From Luteolibacter algae (GTDB lineage Bacteria; Verrucomicrobiota; Verrucomicrobiia; Verrucomicrobiales; Akkermansiaceae), in the NCBI RefSeq assembly GCF_042683045.1, contig NZ_JBHUIT010000026.1:1-64000 (forward strand): a stretch of 64,000 nt of DNA, written 5' to 3'. The notes beneath the pieces were generated by a model. The model had not been told where the DNA came from. It saw only the letters and a program-made list of their open reading frames with translations, and searched no databases. A program made the position numbers and the translations under genes. Shown here in pieces: positions 1 to 8,822 of this stretch (positions within the stretch are counted from its first letter, which is position 1; every line of letters starts with the position of its first letter).

Positions 1-136
1 CCGCCCCTCTCCTTAGACAAACACCAGCCACGTTAGCTCTAGTTTAGAACTGTCCAGAAAATGGGGTCAGGCCATACCCATATCAGGCCGCGATGCGATT
101 TCCTGGCGACAGAGAGAATTTCTAAAACGGTTTTCA

Positions 137-1489
137 GTGACGTTACTACTATTATTAACGCCACTGACATTACTCACCTCCATCCAGCTCTCACTCTCCA
201 TACCGCAATCCATTATCCAGGTCTCTCTATCAATCGGTGTGATCTTGGCCACCATCATACTCACCCATGCTTCTTGGCTGAAAAACACAAGAATTGTAAC
301 CCTTTGGAAGCTCATCTGCTCATTGATCGTAATCGCCGTTATTTTCAAATCAGACTACTTGATTAGCCCACTGAGACCTGAATGGTTCGATCACGCTCTG
401 AATATTATCCTATGGATAGTTCCCGCCACATGGATATTGCCAGGTAATTCTTATGGGCTCCTCTTGGCTGCCGCTTGGATAATCTGGGGAGCGATCAAGT
501 GGTTCTCGTGGCCAAAAACCGCGGGCGCGGAATATGATAAACCGAGTGACTGTATAGGCTGGTTTGGGATGGATCCCCATTCCGGCGAAGAAGCCACCAT
601 TGCTGCAGGATCCAGTTTACAGGAAAATATATCGTCCTGGGAGGAGCAATCTCAGAACAGTCATAAATCGAGTATATATGACAGATGGATAAAAAAATGC
701 CTGACCAAGCGGGATTTGCTAATACTAGCCGCATTAGGAAGGGAAAACCAATTCGAGTCCCGGTCCATTTTCTGGGCAGTGATCCTTCTACCTTTGATCT
801 CTTTGGCTATATGGCTTTTTCAGATATATGGACCGGATTTCAGCAATAAACAGACGATACTCACCTTTCTATGGGTCGGGCTTGCAGTCAGCCTCTTTGG
901 AAGAATTATGCAGATCTCCAATGGCCTTCCGAGGTTGTTGATACCTTGTGGTCTGGCTGGACATCAGACTCCCTTTTTCGCGGGTCTGCCCATCAATCAC
1001 AGAGAGCTAATCGGCGTCTCCACCCGTTTAACCTTCGCAAAATCCTGCATCTTTTTACTGATTGCCACACCGCTGGGATATTTCTACCTCCGGGTTCTGG
1101 ATTTCGACGGAGACCCTCTTTTGGCTCTGGTTTTAATTCCGGCGATTGCCATGGCATGGACGCTATCGAGGCCGGTTTTCATTTATCACCGGCTTCGCTC
1201 TGCCGTCACCAGAAGAATTGGAACGTTGCTGATTTCTTATATGCTAAACGCGCTAGCCATCGGGCTTACTTTCATTTGGACGATCAGCGGCATTGCCATC
1301 TGTGTGTCCGCATACTCATTTTCCGAATTCAGGATAGCGGATCCTACCGACCGTATCGTTTCGGTTTCCATTTTACTCGGAAGCCTTCTTGTAAATGCTG
1401 TTAGCGCGAGAATGATCTTTGAGGTTTTCAGCTTCCGCCTACGGCGCAACCACTTGGATTGGGTCATAAAGACCGAGAACTACAGCTGA
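137..1489 (+). CDS. Hypothetical multi-pass membrane protein
   Basis: A protein of 450 aa from a GTG start, with about ten hydrophobic segments. Four lie in the first 130 residues. A polar cytoplasmic-looking stretch (about residues 130-205) follows, then five or six more membrane segments. The phrase LPINHREL near residue 280 recalls loops of ABC-2 type permeases, but I do not recognise the family. The reading frame stays open upstream of 137 back to a stop at 14-16, and the upstream codons read like protein (ISWRQREFLKRFS just before the GTG). No ATG, GTG or TTG lies there in frame, so the true start is uncertain and a 5' defect is possible. It looks richer in AT and in ATA codons than its neighbours. 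Its stop overlaps the convergent mpl stop by 10 bp. Confidence 0.6.
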   Translation: MTLLLLLTPLTLLTSIQLSLSIPQSIIQVSLSIGVILATIILTHASWLKNTRIVTLWKLICSLIVIAVIFKSDYLISPLRPEWFDHALNIILWIVPATWILPGNSYGLLLAAAWIIWGAIKWFSWPKTAGAEYDKPSDCIGWFGMDPHSGEEATIAAGSSLQENISSWEEQSQNSHKSSIYDRWIKKCLTKRDLLILAALGRENQFESRSIFWAVILLPLISLAIWLFQIYGPDFSNKQTILTFLWVGLAVSLFGRIMQISNGLPRLLIPCGLAGHQTPFFAGLPINHRELIGVSTRLTFAKSCIFLLIATPLGYFYLRVLDFDGDPLLALVLIPAIAMAWTLSRPVFIYHRLRSAVTRRIGTLLISYMLNALAIGLTFIWTISGIAICVSAYSFSEFRIADPTDRIVSVSILLGSLLVNAVSARMIFEVFSFRLRRNHLDWVIKTENYS

Positions 1490-2862
1490 TCCAGCAGTTG
1501 CTGATGAATCCCCCCAAAGCCACCATTCGATAATACGGCAACGACATCTCCGAATTTTGCATTCTTTTTCACTTGAGCGATGATCGCTTCATTGTCGGCC
1601 AGGTAAAAACCCTTTCCACCGCCTTTCGCAATATCTGCGGAAAGTCTTGCGGGATCCAACCGATCGTTTTCGGGAATCTTATGCAGATCCGGGATAGCCG
1701 CGACAATGGCATAGTCGGCCAGTGCCAATGCCTCTGCCAGCTCGGCTTGGAAAACCGCGCGGCGGGTAGTGTTCGAGCGTGGTTCAAACAGCACCCAAAG
1801 CCTGGATTCAGGGTATTTTTGGCGAATGCTTTGCACGGCGAGTCGGATCGCAGTCGGGTGATGGGCGAAATCATCAATGACTTTGATCCCATTTTTCTCC
1901 CCTTTCAGTTCCTGCCTCCGTGCCACCCCTTCGAATGCGCCCAACCCCTCGCGAACCTCCGCATAGGTCAATCCGCCAAAGCGTGCGGCAGCTGCTGCCA
2001 TGGCCGCATTACGAACATTGAATTCACCGGTCATTGGCACGGAATATAACTCCTCTCCCAACAGGAAGCTACTGCTGGAAACCTCGTAGGTAACTTCGGA
2101 AATCCTCAAGGAATTTTGTTCACCGAGGCCAACGGTTGTTACCGGGCAAGGTGCTTTTTCAGAAACATCCAGACAGTGTTTTTCGTCTCCATTCACAAAG
2201 GCCATCCCATTCCTCGGCACAACGTTCAGCAGACGCTTGAAGCTGAGTTTAATCTCCTCGACAGAGTTATAAATATCCGCGTGGTCAAACTCGATATTGT
2301 TTACCACTACACATTCCGGAAGGTAGTGGAGAAACTTGGAGCGCTTGTCAAAAAACGCGGTATCGTATTCATCACCTTCGAGAACATTGATTTCCGAGTC
2401 CGGAAAGTGGGCCCCGCAGCCGAGATTTTTGGGCAGTCCACCGATCATAAATCCAGGTTCCCGACCCGCATGACGGAAAAGCCAGGCGAGCATGGACGAA
2501 GTGGTGGTCTTCCCATGCGTGCCACTGACGACAAAGTTTCTTTTGCCCCTCAGGAAATGATCTTTCATTACTTCCGGCAGGGAATGATAAAGCAACTTCC
2601 TGTCGAGAGCGGCTTCAGCTTCCGGATTCCCCCGGGAAATCGCATTCCCAATGACTACCACTTCCGCATTTCCTGGAATATTTTCTTCGCGATAGCCCTC
2701 GGCAATTTCAATTCCTTCTCCCCGTAGGAAATCGGACATTGGCGGATAGACATTGGTATCGCTGCCGGTAACAACAAATCCGCGGCGTTTCATTGCTGCC
2801 GCTACGGCGCCCATCGCTGTCCCGCAAATACCCGTGAAGTGAAAGTGAGTTTTCTCTGACAT
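1480..2862 (-). CDS. mpl: UDP-N-acetylmuramate:L-alanyl-gamma-D-glutamyl-meso-diaminopimelate ligase
   Basis: Mpl reattaches the tripeptide recovered from turned-over peptidoglycan to UDP-MurNAc, using ATP, in the cytoplasm (murein recycling). The 460 aa match the family length. The N-terminal Mur fold begins HFTGICGTAMG, and the ATP-binding loop GTHGKTTTSSM sits near residues 114-124. The central domain has HLxxNNIEFDHADIY-like features (VVVNNIEFDHADIY), and the C-terminal domain has DDFAHHPTAI. The start at 2862 is chosen because the upstream in-frame ATG at 2901 would overlap the end of the upstream HAD gene; the chosen start follows that gene's stop by about 10 bp, suggesting a two-gene operon. 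MurC is the main alternative, but the GICGTAMGA opening and EFDHADIY favour Mpl. Confidence 0.93.
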   Translation of the reverse strand: MSEKTHFHFTGICGTAMGAVAAAMKRRGFVVTGSDTNVYPPMSDFLRGEGIEIAEGYREENIPGNAEVVVIGNAISRGNPEAEAALDRKLLYHSLPEVMKDHFLRGKRNFVVSGTHGKTTTSSMLAWLFRHAGREPGFMIGGLPKNLGCGAHFPDSEINVLEGDEYDTAFFDKRSKFLHYLPECVVVNNIEFDHADIYNSVEEIKLSFKRLLNVVPRNGMAFVNGDEKHCLDVSEKAPCPVTTVGLGEQNSLRISEVTYEVSSSSFLLGEELYSVPMTGEFNVRNAAMAAAAARFGGLTYAEVREGLGAFEGVARRQELKGEKNGIKVIDDFAHHPTAIRLAVQSIRQKYPESRLWVLFEPRSNTTRRAVFQAELAEALALADYAIVAAIPDLHKIPENDRLDPARLSADIAKGGGKGFYLADNEAIIAQVKKNAKFGDVVAVLSNGGFGGIHQQLLDQL

Positions 2863-2872
2863 AAATTTTGAT

Positions 2873-3754
2873 CTAAAAAGTAGGTGCTGCGATTGTCGCA
2901 TTATCGCGCTCTTCGATGCGGCGCCGCATGATCCTGTCCGCGGTTTCCCTCACCATCTGTGAAAGCAATAACCACAGGTGCGAGCCCTCCCGATAGTCCG
3001 CCGGGGCGATGTGTCTCACACGTCCCGCATGGGTGCAAAGCTGGAAACATTTCTGGAAGGATTTGCCCGAGGCATCCTCCGGATTGTAAACGGCAATACC
3101 GTGACCGCCATTCCGATTGAGAACGGTGAAACATGGCACATCCGTCGGTCCATCGCCCACATAGACCATGTTTTCGAAGGGAATCGGACGTTGCTCCGCA
3201 GGCATGTGATCGTTCACATCCTGATCGTAGCGCAGCATTCCCTTATTGATACGGAAAAGAAACTGCGTCTTCGTCGTATGGGAGATCACCCGTTTGGGGA
3301 AACTGATCAATCCCTCGGAGTCTTCCCCAAACTCGCAGCCGAAGATTTCCTTCACATAGGGCTTGAGCCGGGAGCCATCAAGGAGAGCTTTCAAGCCGGA
3401 TGAAATAATATAGTGCTCCACCTTTATTCCTACCAACTCATGCTCCGGACGGAGCGCGGCTTTTGGCAAATCCTCGAAAAGCTCAGGAAGCCCGGGAAAA
3501 AATGACAAGCCCGCTCCGAGATCTGCCAGCATATCATTGGTCACCCGGTCCATCCCCAGATAATCCAAAAGGCATTTCATATAGGCCAGCTCCCCATCCC
3601 ACTTCTGCTCATGAACCAATGCATTGCATTTCCTCCAAAACTGAGCCGGATCTATCCCAAAACGCGGGAATAATACATCATCCTGCATGTAATTCGGACT
3701 CAGTGTCTGATCGTAGTCATAAACCAATGCGATGATGTTTTGCGGGGCTGCCAT
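2873..3754 (-). CDS. HAD-superfamily phosphatase
   Basis: A cytoplasmic HAD hydrolase of 293 aa. Motif I is VYDYDQTLS near residues 12-20 (nucleophile and acid/base aspartates). Motif II is the serine of YIISSGL near residue 118, and motif IV is YVGDGPTDVP near 210. A cap of about 90 residues lies between motifs I and II. The substrate cannot be read from sequence; the arrangement resembles phosphoserine-phosphatase-like (HAD-IB) enzymes. It is the first gene of a minus-strand pair with mpl. The upstream region (3755-3828) is shared with the divergent rpmH promoter. Confidence 0.8.
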   Translation of the reverse strand: MAAPQNIIALVYDYDQTLSPNYMQDDVLFPRFGIDPAQFWRKCNALVHEQKWDGELAYMKCLLDYLGMDRVTNDMLADLGAGLSFFPGLPELFEDLPKAALRPEHELVGIKVEHYIISSGLKALLDGSRLKPYVKEIFGCEFGEDSEGLISFPKRVISHTTKTQFLFRINKGMLRYDQDVNDHMPAEQRPIPFENMVYVGDGPTDVPCFTVLNRNGGHGIAVYNPEDASGKSFQKCFQLCTHAGRVRHIAPADYREGSHLWLLLSQMVRETADRIMRRRIEERDNATIAAPTF

Positions 3755-3828
3755 GAGGGATTAATAAGCAACCAAGACCGCGTGTCACCGACAAGACGTA
3801 TTTTTTTCAAAAACTAGACACTGCCGCA

Positions 3829-3856
3829 TTGACAAGTGTGCGCTTCCCCCTAAAGT
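3829..3856 (+). promoter_or_regulatory. Sigma-70-type promoter of rpmH-rnpA-yidC
   Basis: A perfect -35 box TTGACA at 3829-3834 is followed after 16 bp by TAAAGT at 3851-3856, which matches 4 of 6 positions of the -10 consensus. It lies about 50 bp before the rpmH start and points at it. This is a sequence match only. Confidence 0.6.
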
Positions 3857-3904
3857 CCCGCCCCCGCGCCCTCACAGGCCCTCAACTTTTAACAACATTC
3901 TGTC

Positions 3905-4090
3905 ATGAGCTTCCGCACTTACCAGCCCACCAAACGTACACGTAAACAACAACACGGTTTCCGTGCACGCATGGCCACCAAAGCAGGCCGTGATTGCATC
4001 AAGCGCCGTCGTCAGAAAGGTCGCAAGCGCCTCATTCCTAAGGGTGCTGAGCTTCACTTCAAACGCCACATCATCCAACACGGCAGATAA
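3905..4090 (+). CDS. rpmH: 50S ribosomal protein L34
   Basis: L34 is a small basic protein of the large ribosomal subunit. The core is plain: RTYQPTKRTRKQQHGFRARM then KAGRDCIKRRRQKGRKRL. At 61 aa it is longer than the usual 44-46 aa: the product continues for about 17 residues past the normal end, with a His-rich basic tail (HFKRHIIQHGR). It heads the conserved rpmH-rnpA-yidC block. Many bacteria have dnaA or oriC next to this block; here the upstream neighbour is a HAD gene on the other strand. Confidence 0.95.
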   Translation: MSFRTYQPTKRTRKQQHGFRARMATKAGRDCIKRRRQKGRKRLIPKGAELHFKRHIIQHGR

Positions 4091-4149
4091 TCTTCAAGCG
4101 CGGACACCTCGTCCGCGCGATGCTGCTCCTGCTTCAAAGGAACCTCATG

Positions 4150-4500
4150 ATGAGACTCCCTCGCAAGCAGAGCATCAATCAACGTGCGGATTTCAACCGC
4201 ATACGAAAAACCGGCCAAGCGAAAGCAGGCCGGTTTGTTATTATCTCTACACTGGAGGATCCGGAGCTGAGCTGCCTCAGAACCGCCTTCGTGACCAGCA
4301 AAAGGGCCGCCAAACGAGCTCACGACAGAAATCTGCTGCGGCGGAGGTTCCGTGCTCTCATTCAAAAACACGCCCCGGGCTTCCCTGTCCAAAACCGCTT
4401 CGTTATCACAATCGCCCGCCCGAATTCTGCAAATGCCAGTTTCGAGGAACTTGAGGCCGATTGGCTACGCCTTTGTAAGCGGTTGAAAATGCTATCCTGA
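4150..4500 (+). CDS. rnpA: Ribonuclease P protein component
   Basis: This is the protein subunit of RNase P, which helps the catalytic RNA trim tRNA 5' ends. The family signature is clear: RTAFVTSKRAAKRAHDRNLL with the following RRRFR basic helix (the RNR motif). Two adjacent ATGs (4147 and 4150) follow an AAAGGA ribosome-binding site at 4136-4141. I chose 4150 (116 aa, beginning MRLPRKQ) for its 8-base spacing and family-like N-terminus; 4147 would add one Met. An ATG at 4120 lacks such a site. It lies 60 bp after rpmH in the same operon. Confidence 0.92.
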   Translation: MRLPRKQSINQRADFNRIRKTGQAKAGRFVIISTLEDPELSCLRTAFVTSKRAAKRAHDRNLLRRRFRALIQKHAPGFPVQNRFVITIARPNSANASFEELEADWLRLCKRLKMLS

Positions 4501-4649
4501 GATGCCGGCGGGAAAGGGAATTTGCCACCTCCGGGGACAAAGCTTCCTTATTTAGTGCCTTCTTCGCATTGACCACAGCCCTCTGAGCACCTAAGCACCC
4601 CTTTCCGATCCGCATTTCTGCGTATCCTCACCAACCATTTTCCATCTCC

Positions 4650-6503
4650 ATGTACGACCGTAAAACTTGGATCATTCTCGCACTGTGCGGCGCTCTTATC
4701 GCGCTGAATATTCATTACTCAGCAAAAAACCGCCAGGATCAGCAAGCCAAGGAATTGGCTACTCCGGAAGCCGTCACCGCCAACACACTTCCCGCAACGG
4801 CGGGCAACCCATCATCCGCTCTCACCGTAGAGACCAGCCCTCCACCCACCTCGGAGGAACTTGTCGTTCTGGAAAACGATAAGGTTGCCTTCCAACTCTC
4901 AAACATCGGCGGAGGCATTAAATTTGCCGAATTAAAGGACCAGAAAAATGTAGGCGAAACCAGCCAGGTCCAGATCAACCGTCATGGTTCCGGCCCCATC
5001 GCCGGCCTGGTTGGCCCCGGAGAGATTCTGGATAATACCTCTTACAGCTATGTCGCGAAGGATTCCGTTGAGGGCGAGTCCGCTGTCTATATCACGAAGC
5101 TTTCGACGGGAATCATCGTTAGAAAGACGTTCACACTGGAAAAGTCCGACATCCCCGGCAAGGAGTATTTCCTCCGTTTGGAGCTGGTTCTCGAGAACTC
5201 GATTCAGTCCAACTTCGATATTTCCCAATACGATCTCTTCCTTGGTTCCGCGGCCCCGCTATATCAAAAGGAGCGCCCAACCCATACCGGCATTTTTTGG
5301 TATGAAAACGGAGAAATGCACTTCAATGCCGCCACGAAGTTCAAGGGCAACATGATTTCATCCGAGAAAAGCATCATCACGAGTGCCAGTGATGAGGTTA
5401 TTGGATTCGCAGGTGTGACGGATCAATTTTTCACAACGGTAATTCGTCCGGAAAAAGCAGAACGCACCCGGGTGTGGGGCAAGCCAGACCTCGTCACTCT
5501 CAACGATGGAGCCTCCGCATTGAACGCCGTCCGCGGCGGAATTTCACTTCCATCGGTTTCCCTCGAACCGGGAAGACGGCTCACCCTGAATTACAGCATC
5601 TTTACCGGCCCGAAGGCGAATACCATGCTCCGCAAGCTGGATAATACCGGCGAAATGGGAGAGGGCTGGGGAGATGTGATGCAATACGGTTTTTTCAGCC
5701 CGGTTTCGCGTCTGCTCAATTCCATATTGAACTTCCTCCACACGGGACTTTCCCATCTTTCAACCCATGAATCATGGGGCCTCTCGATCATCTGCCTCAC
5801 ACTGATCGTGCGTATCTGCATCTGGCCGTTGCATGCGAAATCGACCCGCTCAATGAAGCGCATGTCGAAGCTGCAGCCCATCATGGCGAAGCTTAAGGAG
5901 AAATACGCGGACGATCCCAACAAGCTCAACACCGAGATGATGGGCCTGTATCGCAAATACGGCATCAATCCTCTTGGCGGTTGTCTTCCGATGTTTATCC
6001 AGATCCCGATTTTCTTCGGCTTCTTCCGGATGCTGGACTACGCGGTGGAGCTTCGTGACCAGCCTTTCCTTTGGGTGGACGATCTTTCGCAACCGGACAC
6101 CTTCGCCCATATCCTGGGAATTCCGATCAACGTTCTGCCTATCGTCATGGCGATCACCAGTGCCCTGCAAATGGCGATGATGCCGAAAACCGGGGATAAA
6201 ATGCAACAGCGCATCATGATGTTCATGCCGCTTATGTTCTTCTTCTTCTGTTACAACTACGCCTCGGCACTCGCACTTTACTGGACGACACAGAACATTT
6301 TCTCCATTGGCCAAACTTGGTTCATGAACAAAATTCCCGAGCCAGAGCTTGTAGAGCGCAAAGGTGTGGCAAAGAAATCATGGGTTCAACGAATGGCTGA
6401 GAAACAAGCAGAGATGCAGAAAATCAAGAACGCCGGTGGCAACATGCGTGATGTCACGCCAGAGGCCACCAAGAAAAAGCGTCCGCCACGCACCGGCGGA
6501 TGA
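4650..6503 (+). CDS. yidC: Membrane protein insertase YidC
   Basis: YidC inserts and folds inner-membrane proteins, alone or with SecYEG. The 617 aa have the Gram-negative layout. There is one N-terminal membrane segment (about residues 8-22), then a large periplasmic beta domain (about 70-350). The conserved five-helix core starts near 375 (HESWGLSIICLTLIVR), continues with KYGINPLGGCLPMFIQIPIF, and ends with the last helices (MMFMPLMFFFFCYNYASAL). A charged lysine-rich tail closes the protein, as expected for a ribosome-binding end. yidD, often found between rnpA and yidC, is absent: the 149-bp gap holds no candidate. Confidence 0.96.
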   Translation: MYDRKTWIILALCGALIALNIHYSAKNRQDQQAKELATPEAVTANTLPATAGNPSSALTVETSPPPTSEELVVLENDKVAFQLSNIGGGIKFAELKDQKNVGETSQVQINRHGSGPIAGLVGPGEILDNTSYSYVAKDSVEGESAVYITKLSTGIIVRKTFTLEKSDIPGKEYFLRLELVLENSIQSNFDISQYDLFLGSAAPLYQKERPTHTGIFWYENGEMHFNAATKFKGNMISSEKSIITSASDEVIGFAGVTDQFFTTVIRPEKAERTRVWGKPDLVTLNDGASALNAVRGGISLPSVSLEPGRRLTLNYSIFTGPKANTMLRKLDNTGEMGEGWGDVMQYGFFSPVSRLLNSILNFLHTGLSHLSTHESWGLSIICLTLIVRICIWPLHAKSTRSMKRMSKLQPIMAKLKEKYADDPNKLNTEMMGLYRKYGINPLGGCLPMFIQIPIFFGFFRMLDYAVELRDQPFLWVDDLSQPDTFAHILGIPINVLPIVMAITSALQMAMMPKTGDKMQQRIMMFMPLMFFFFCYNYASALALYWTTQNIFSIGQTWFMNKIPEPELVERKGVAKKSWVQRMAEKQAEMQKIKNAGGNMRDVTPEATKKKRPPRTGG

Positions 6504-6538
6504 ACCCAAGGCCAGCTTCCGCTGGCGACCCTCTTCAA

Positions 6539-6565
6539 AAGGCAGCCTCCGGGCTGTCTTTTTTT
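6539..6565 (+). terminator. Rho-independent terminator of the yidC operon
   Basis: A seven-pair GC-rich hairpin (6541-6547 with 6552-6558, one G-U pair, loop TCCG) is followed by a run of seven T at 6559-6565. It lies 36 bp after the yidC stop. Confidence 0.85.
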
Positions 6566-6595
6566 ATGCCCTTTCGACCTGGCTCTGTTTCAGAC

Positions 6596-6630
6596 AAAAA
6601 AGCAGCCGGTCACCTATAGGATGACCGGCT
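6596..6630 (-). terminator. Rho-independent terminator of purB
   Basis: A perfect nine-pair stem (AGCCGGTCA at 6604-6612 with TGACCGGCT at 6622-6630). On the minus strand it is followed by six U (the A run at 6596-6601). It lies just past the purB stop. Together with the yidC terminator it separates the two convergent units. Confidence 0.8.
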
Positions 6631-6664
6631 TGATTAAAATTTATTTCGTATCTGAGTGCTGCGA

Positions 6665-8083
6665 CTACAGGATTACCCCCGGGCCGTAGGCTGCGGCTTC
6701 CGGCCATTTTTCCTCCAGTTTTTTAACTTCTCCCGAGAAGAATTTCACCTGCGACTTTGCCGAACCAACCTCTCGATCGCCCCTCTTGAGAATCTCCTCC
6801 AGCTCATTGCGTGTCAGAGCAAGCCGTCCGTCTTCGGCAAGCCGATCAAGAAGATTATTCTTTTCGACTGCTCCGGTGCGAAGATCGGCAACAGTGGCCA
6901 CAGCGTGCTCTTTGATCACTTTGTGAGCGGTTTCCCTCCCCACGCCACGTTTCACAGCCTCCATCATGACAGTTGTAGTCATGAGGAAAGGAAGATAGCG
7001 GGCGGTTTCAGCCGCGATCACACCCTCATAGGCGTCCATCTGATCGAGGATCGTTAGATAGGTTTCGAACATACCGTCCAGCGCAAAAAACGCATCCGGC
7101 AGCATCACGCGGCGGACAACGGAGCAGCTGACATCCCCCTCGTTCCACTGATCACCTGCAAGTCCGGCAGCCATCGCCAGGTAGCCCTTGAGAATCACGT
7201 GGAAACCATTCACACGCTCACACGAGCGGGAGTTCATCTTATGCGGCATCGCGCTGGAGCCGGTTTGCCCCGGAGCGAAACCTTCGCTGGCAGTTTCGTT
7301 ACCAGCCATCAAACGGAGAGTTTTGCAGAAAGAGGAAGGACCGCTGGCCAGCTCCGTCAAAACCGAAACCACACGCAAATCAAGCGAGCGAGGATAAACC
7401 TGGCCGACATTGCTCCATTGTTGGGAAATTCCGAGATGCTTGACGATGCGGCGCTCAAGCTCGCTGACTTTTTCCGCATCACCTTCGAAAAGCGAAAGCT
7501 GATCCATCTGGGTGCCCACAGCACCCTTCAAACCACGCACCGCATAGCCTGCGATCACGTCCTCCAGCACCTGATAGCCGGAAAGCAGCTCCTCGCCAAA
7601 CATCGCAATCCGTTTGCCAAGTGTCGTCGGCTGAGCCGCCACGTTATGGGTGCGGGCAGTCAGAACAATATCGTCCCATTGTTCCGCACGCTCACGCATT
7701 CTCCGCAGAGTGGCCACGACTTTCTCCCGAATGACAAGCAGTCCCCGGAAAACCTGGAGCTGCTCGACATTTTCCGTCAAGTCTCTGGAGGTGAGCCCCT
7801 TGTGGATATCCTCGAAGCCAGAAAGCCCATTGAATTCTTCAATACGCGCCTTCACATCGTGCCGGGTCACGCGCTCGCGGGCCATGATCGAGGCGACATC
7901 GACCTGGTTTTTCACCTTTTCATATGCCGCGATCGCTTCATCGGAAATATCAAGGCCCAGATCACGCTGAGCCTTCATCACCGCGATCCAGTATTCTCGC
8001 TCCAAAACGATCCGCCCCTCTGCGGACCAAATATCATTCATGCTTGCGGAGGAGTATCTTTCTGCCAGGACGTTCGGAATCAT
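6665..8083 (-). CDS. purB: Adenylosuccinate lyase
   Basis: PurB cleaves SAICAR to AICAR plus fumarate and adenylosuccinate to AMP plus fumarate, two steps of purine synthesis. The 472 aa begin MIPNVLAERYSS, typical of the family; a start at 8128 would add 15 unrelated residues. The catalytic histidine motif TARTHNVAAQPTTLGKR is near residue 145. The flexible signature loop GSSAMPHKMNSRSCER is near residue 277. The C-terminal helical domain is complete. It stands alone, ended by the hairpin at 6596-6630. Confidence 0.95.
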   Translation of the reverse strand: MIPNVLAERYSSASMNDIWSAEGRIVLEREYWIAVMKAQRDLGLDISDEAIAAYEKVKNQVDVASIMARERVTRHDVKARIEEFNGLSGFEDIHKGLTSRDLTENVEQLQVFRGLLVIREKVVATLRRMRERAEQWDDIVLTARTHNVAAQPTTLGKRIAMFGEELLSGYQVLEDVIAGYAVRGLKGAVGTQMDQLSLFEGDAEKVSELERRIVKHLGISQQWSNVGQVYPRSLDLRVVSVLTELASGPSSFCKTLRLMAGNETASEGFAPGQTGSSAMPHKMNSRSCERVNGFHVILKGYLAMAAGLAGDQWNEGDVSCSVVRRVMLPDAFFALDGMFETYLTILDQMDAYEGVIAAETARYLPFLMTTTVMMEAVKRGVGRETAHKVIKEHAVATVADLRTGAVEKNNLLDRLAEDGRLALTRNELEEILKRGDREVGSAKSQVKFFSGEVKKLEEKWPEAAAYGPGVIL

Positions 8084-8134
8084 AACTGCGGAGATGGAGC
8101 GCTGGCTTTCCCCTTCAAGTCCACCCAAAAAAAC

Positions 8135-8686
8135 TCACACCTCATGGCGGGCGTGCTTCCCCGCTCGATTCAAAACCGGCAGATGATGCGGCATCAACAG
8201 CGAAAAAAGATGCACGATGGGATAAGAAACCAGTGCGAGCAATATTCCGGAAACCATCATCCCGAGCAGAAAGCTCGCGGCATTGATCTCGCCAGCCTCG
8301 GGGATGTGAAACTGAACTTTCGAGATGAAATGTGGCATCGGAAAGCCGAGCTTATAGCGCATCCAGTCACCAAGCCACTCCTGCGCCAGCCAGATCGGCA
8401 CGTGGGTGAGCATATTGGAAACCCAGCACCCCGCCACGGCAAAGGGCACATTCACCCGGAAACGCATGGCCAAAATCGCTGCGGCAATCATCTGGAACGG
8501 CATTAACATCATCGAGAAAAAGAGCCCGATGGCCAGTCCGGAGGCCACAGTGTCCCTGCATGGCCGCCACAAATGCCTATCGAAAAGCGGCTTTGTCAGT
8601 GTGCGCCACCACGGCCTATCCCTAAGACGCCGATGACGTAACATCCGGTAAGTTTTCCTCACCATTTTCAAATACCGCTCTTTCAT
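8135..8686 (-). CDS. DUF2062 family membrane protein
   Basis: A small membrane protein (183 aa from ATG 8686) with the DUF2062 pattern: a basic, arginine-rich N-terminus, then PCRDTVASGLAIGLFFSMM and a run of three or four hydrophobic helices. The function of the family is not known; members are often near glycosyltransferases or envelope genes. The gene ends 51 bp before the purB start on the same strand, so the two may be co-transcribed. An ATG at 8704 is possible but gives a less typical N-terminus. Confidence 0.75.
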   Translation of the reverse strand: MKERYLKMVRKTYRMLRHRRLRDRPWWRTLTKPLFDRHLWRPCRDTVASGLAIGLFFSMMLMPFQMIAAAILAMRFRVNVPFAVAGCWVSNMLTHVPIWLAQEWLGDWMRYKLGFPMPHFISKVQFHIPEAGEINAASFLLGMMVSGILLALVSYPIVHLFSLLMPHHLPVLNRAGKHARHEV

Positions 8687-8822
8687 ACAAAACTGCCGCC
8701 ACACAGTCGCATCCCGTGCCTATCAATCAACCCTCAACCTTCGTTGATCCCGGAAAACTGAAAACTCACAATCTTCACGCTTTTCCACTTCCCAGCCAGA
8801 CACATTTCCCCAAACTCCCGCC

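Noticed and set aside
61..366. ATG-initiated 101-codon frame at the window start
   Set aside because: It overlaps the hydrophobic membrane gene in another frame and its product (many His and Pro, no coherent segments) does not look like protein.
7199..8506. 435-codon open frame antisense to purB and the DUF2062 gene
   Set aside because: It is long only because the opposite strand is GC-rich coding sequence; it spans two real genes with strong motifs and its product has no domain character.
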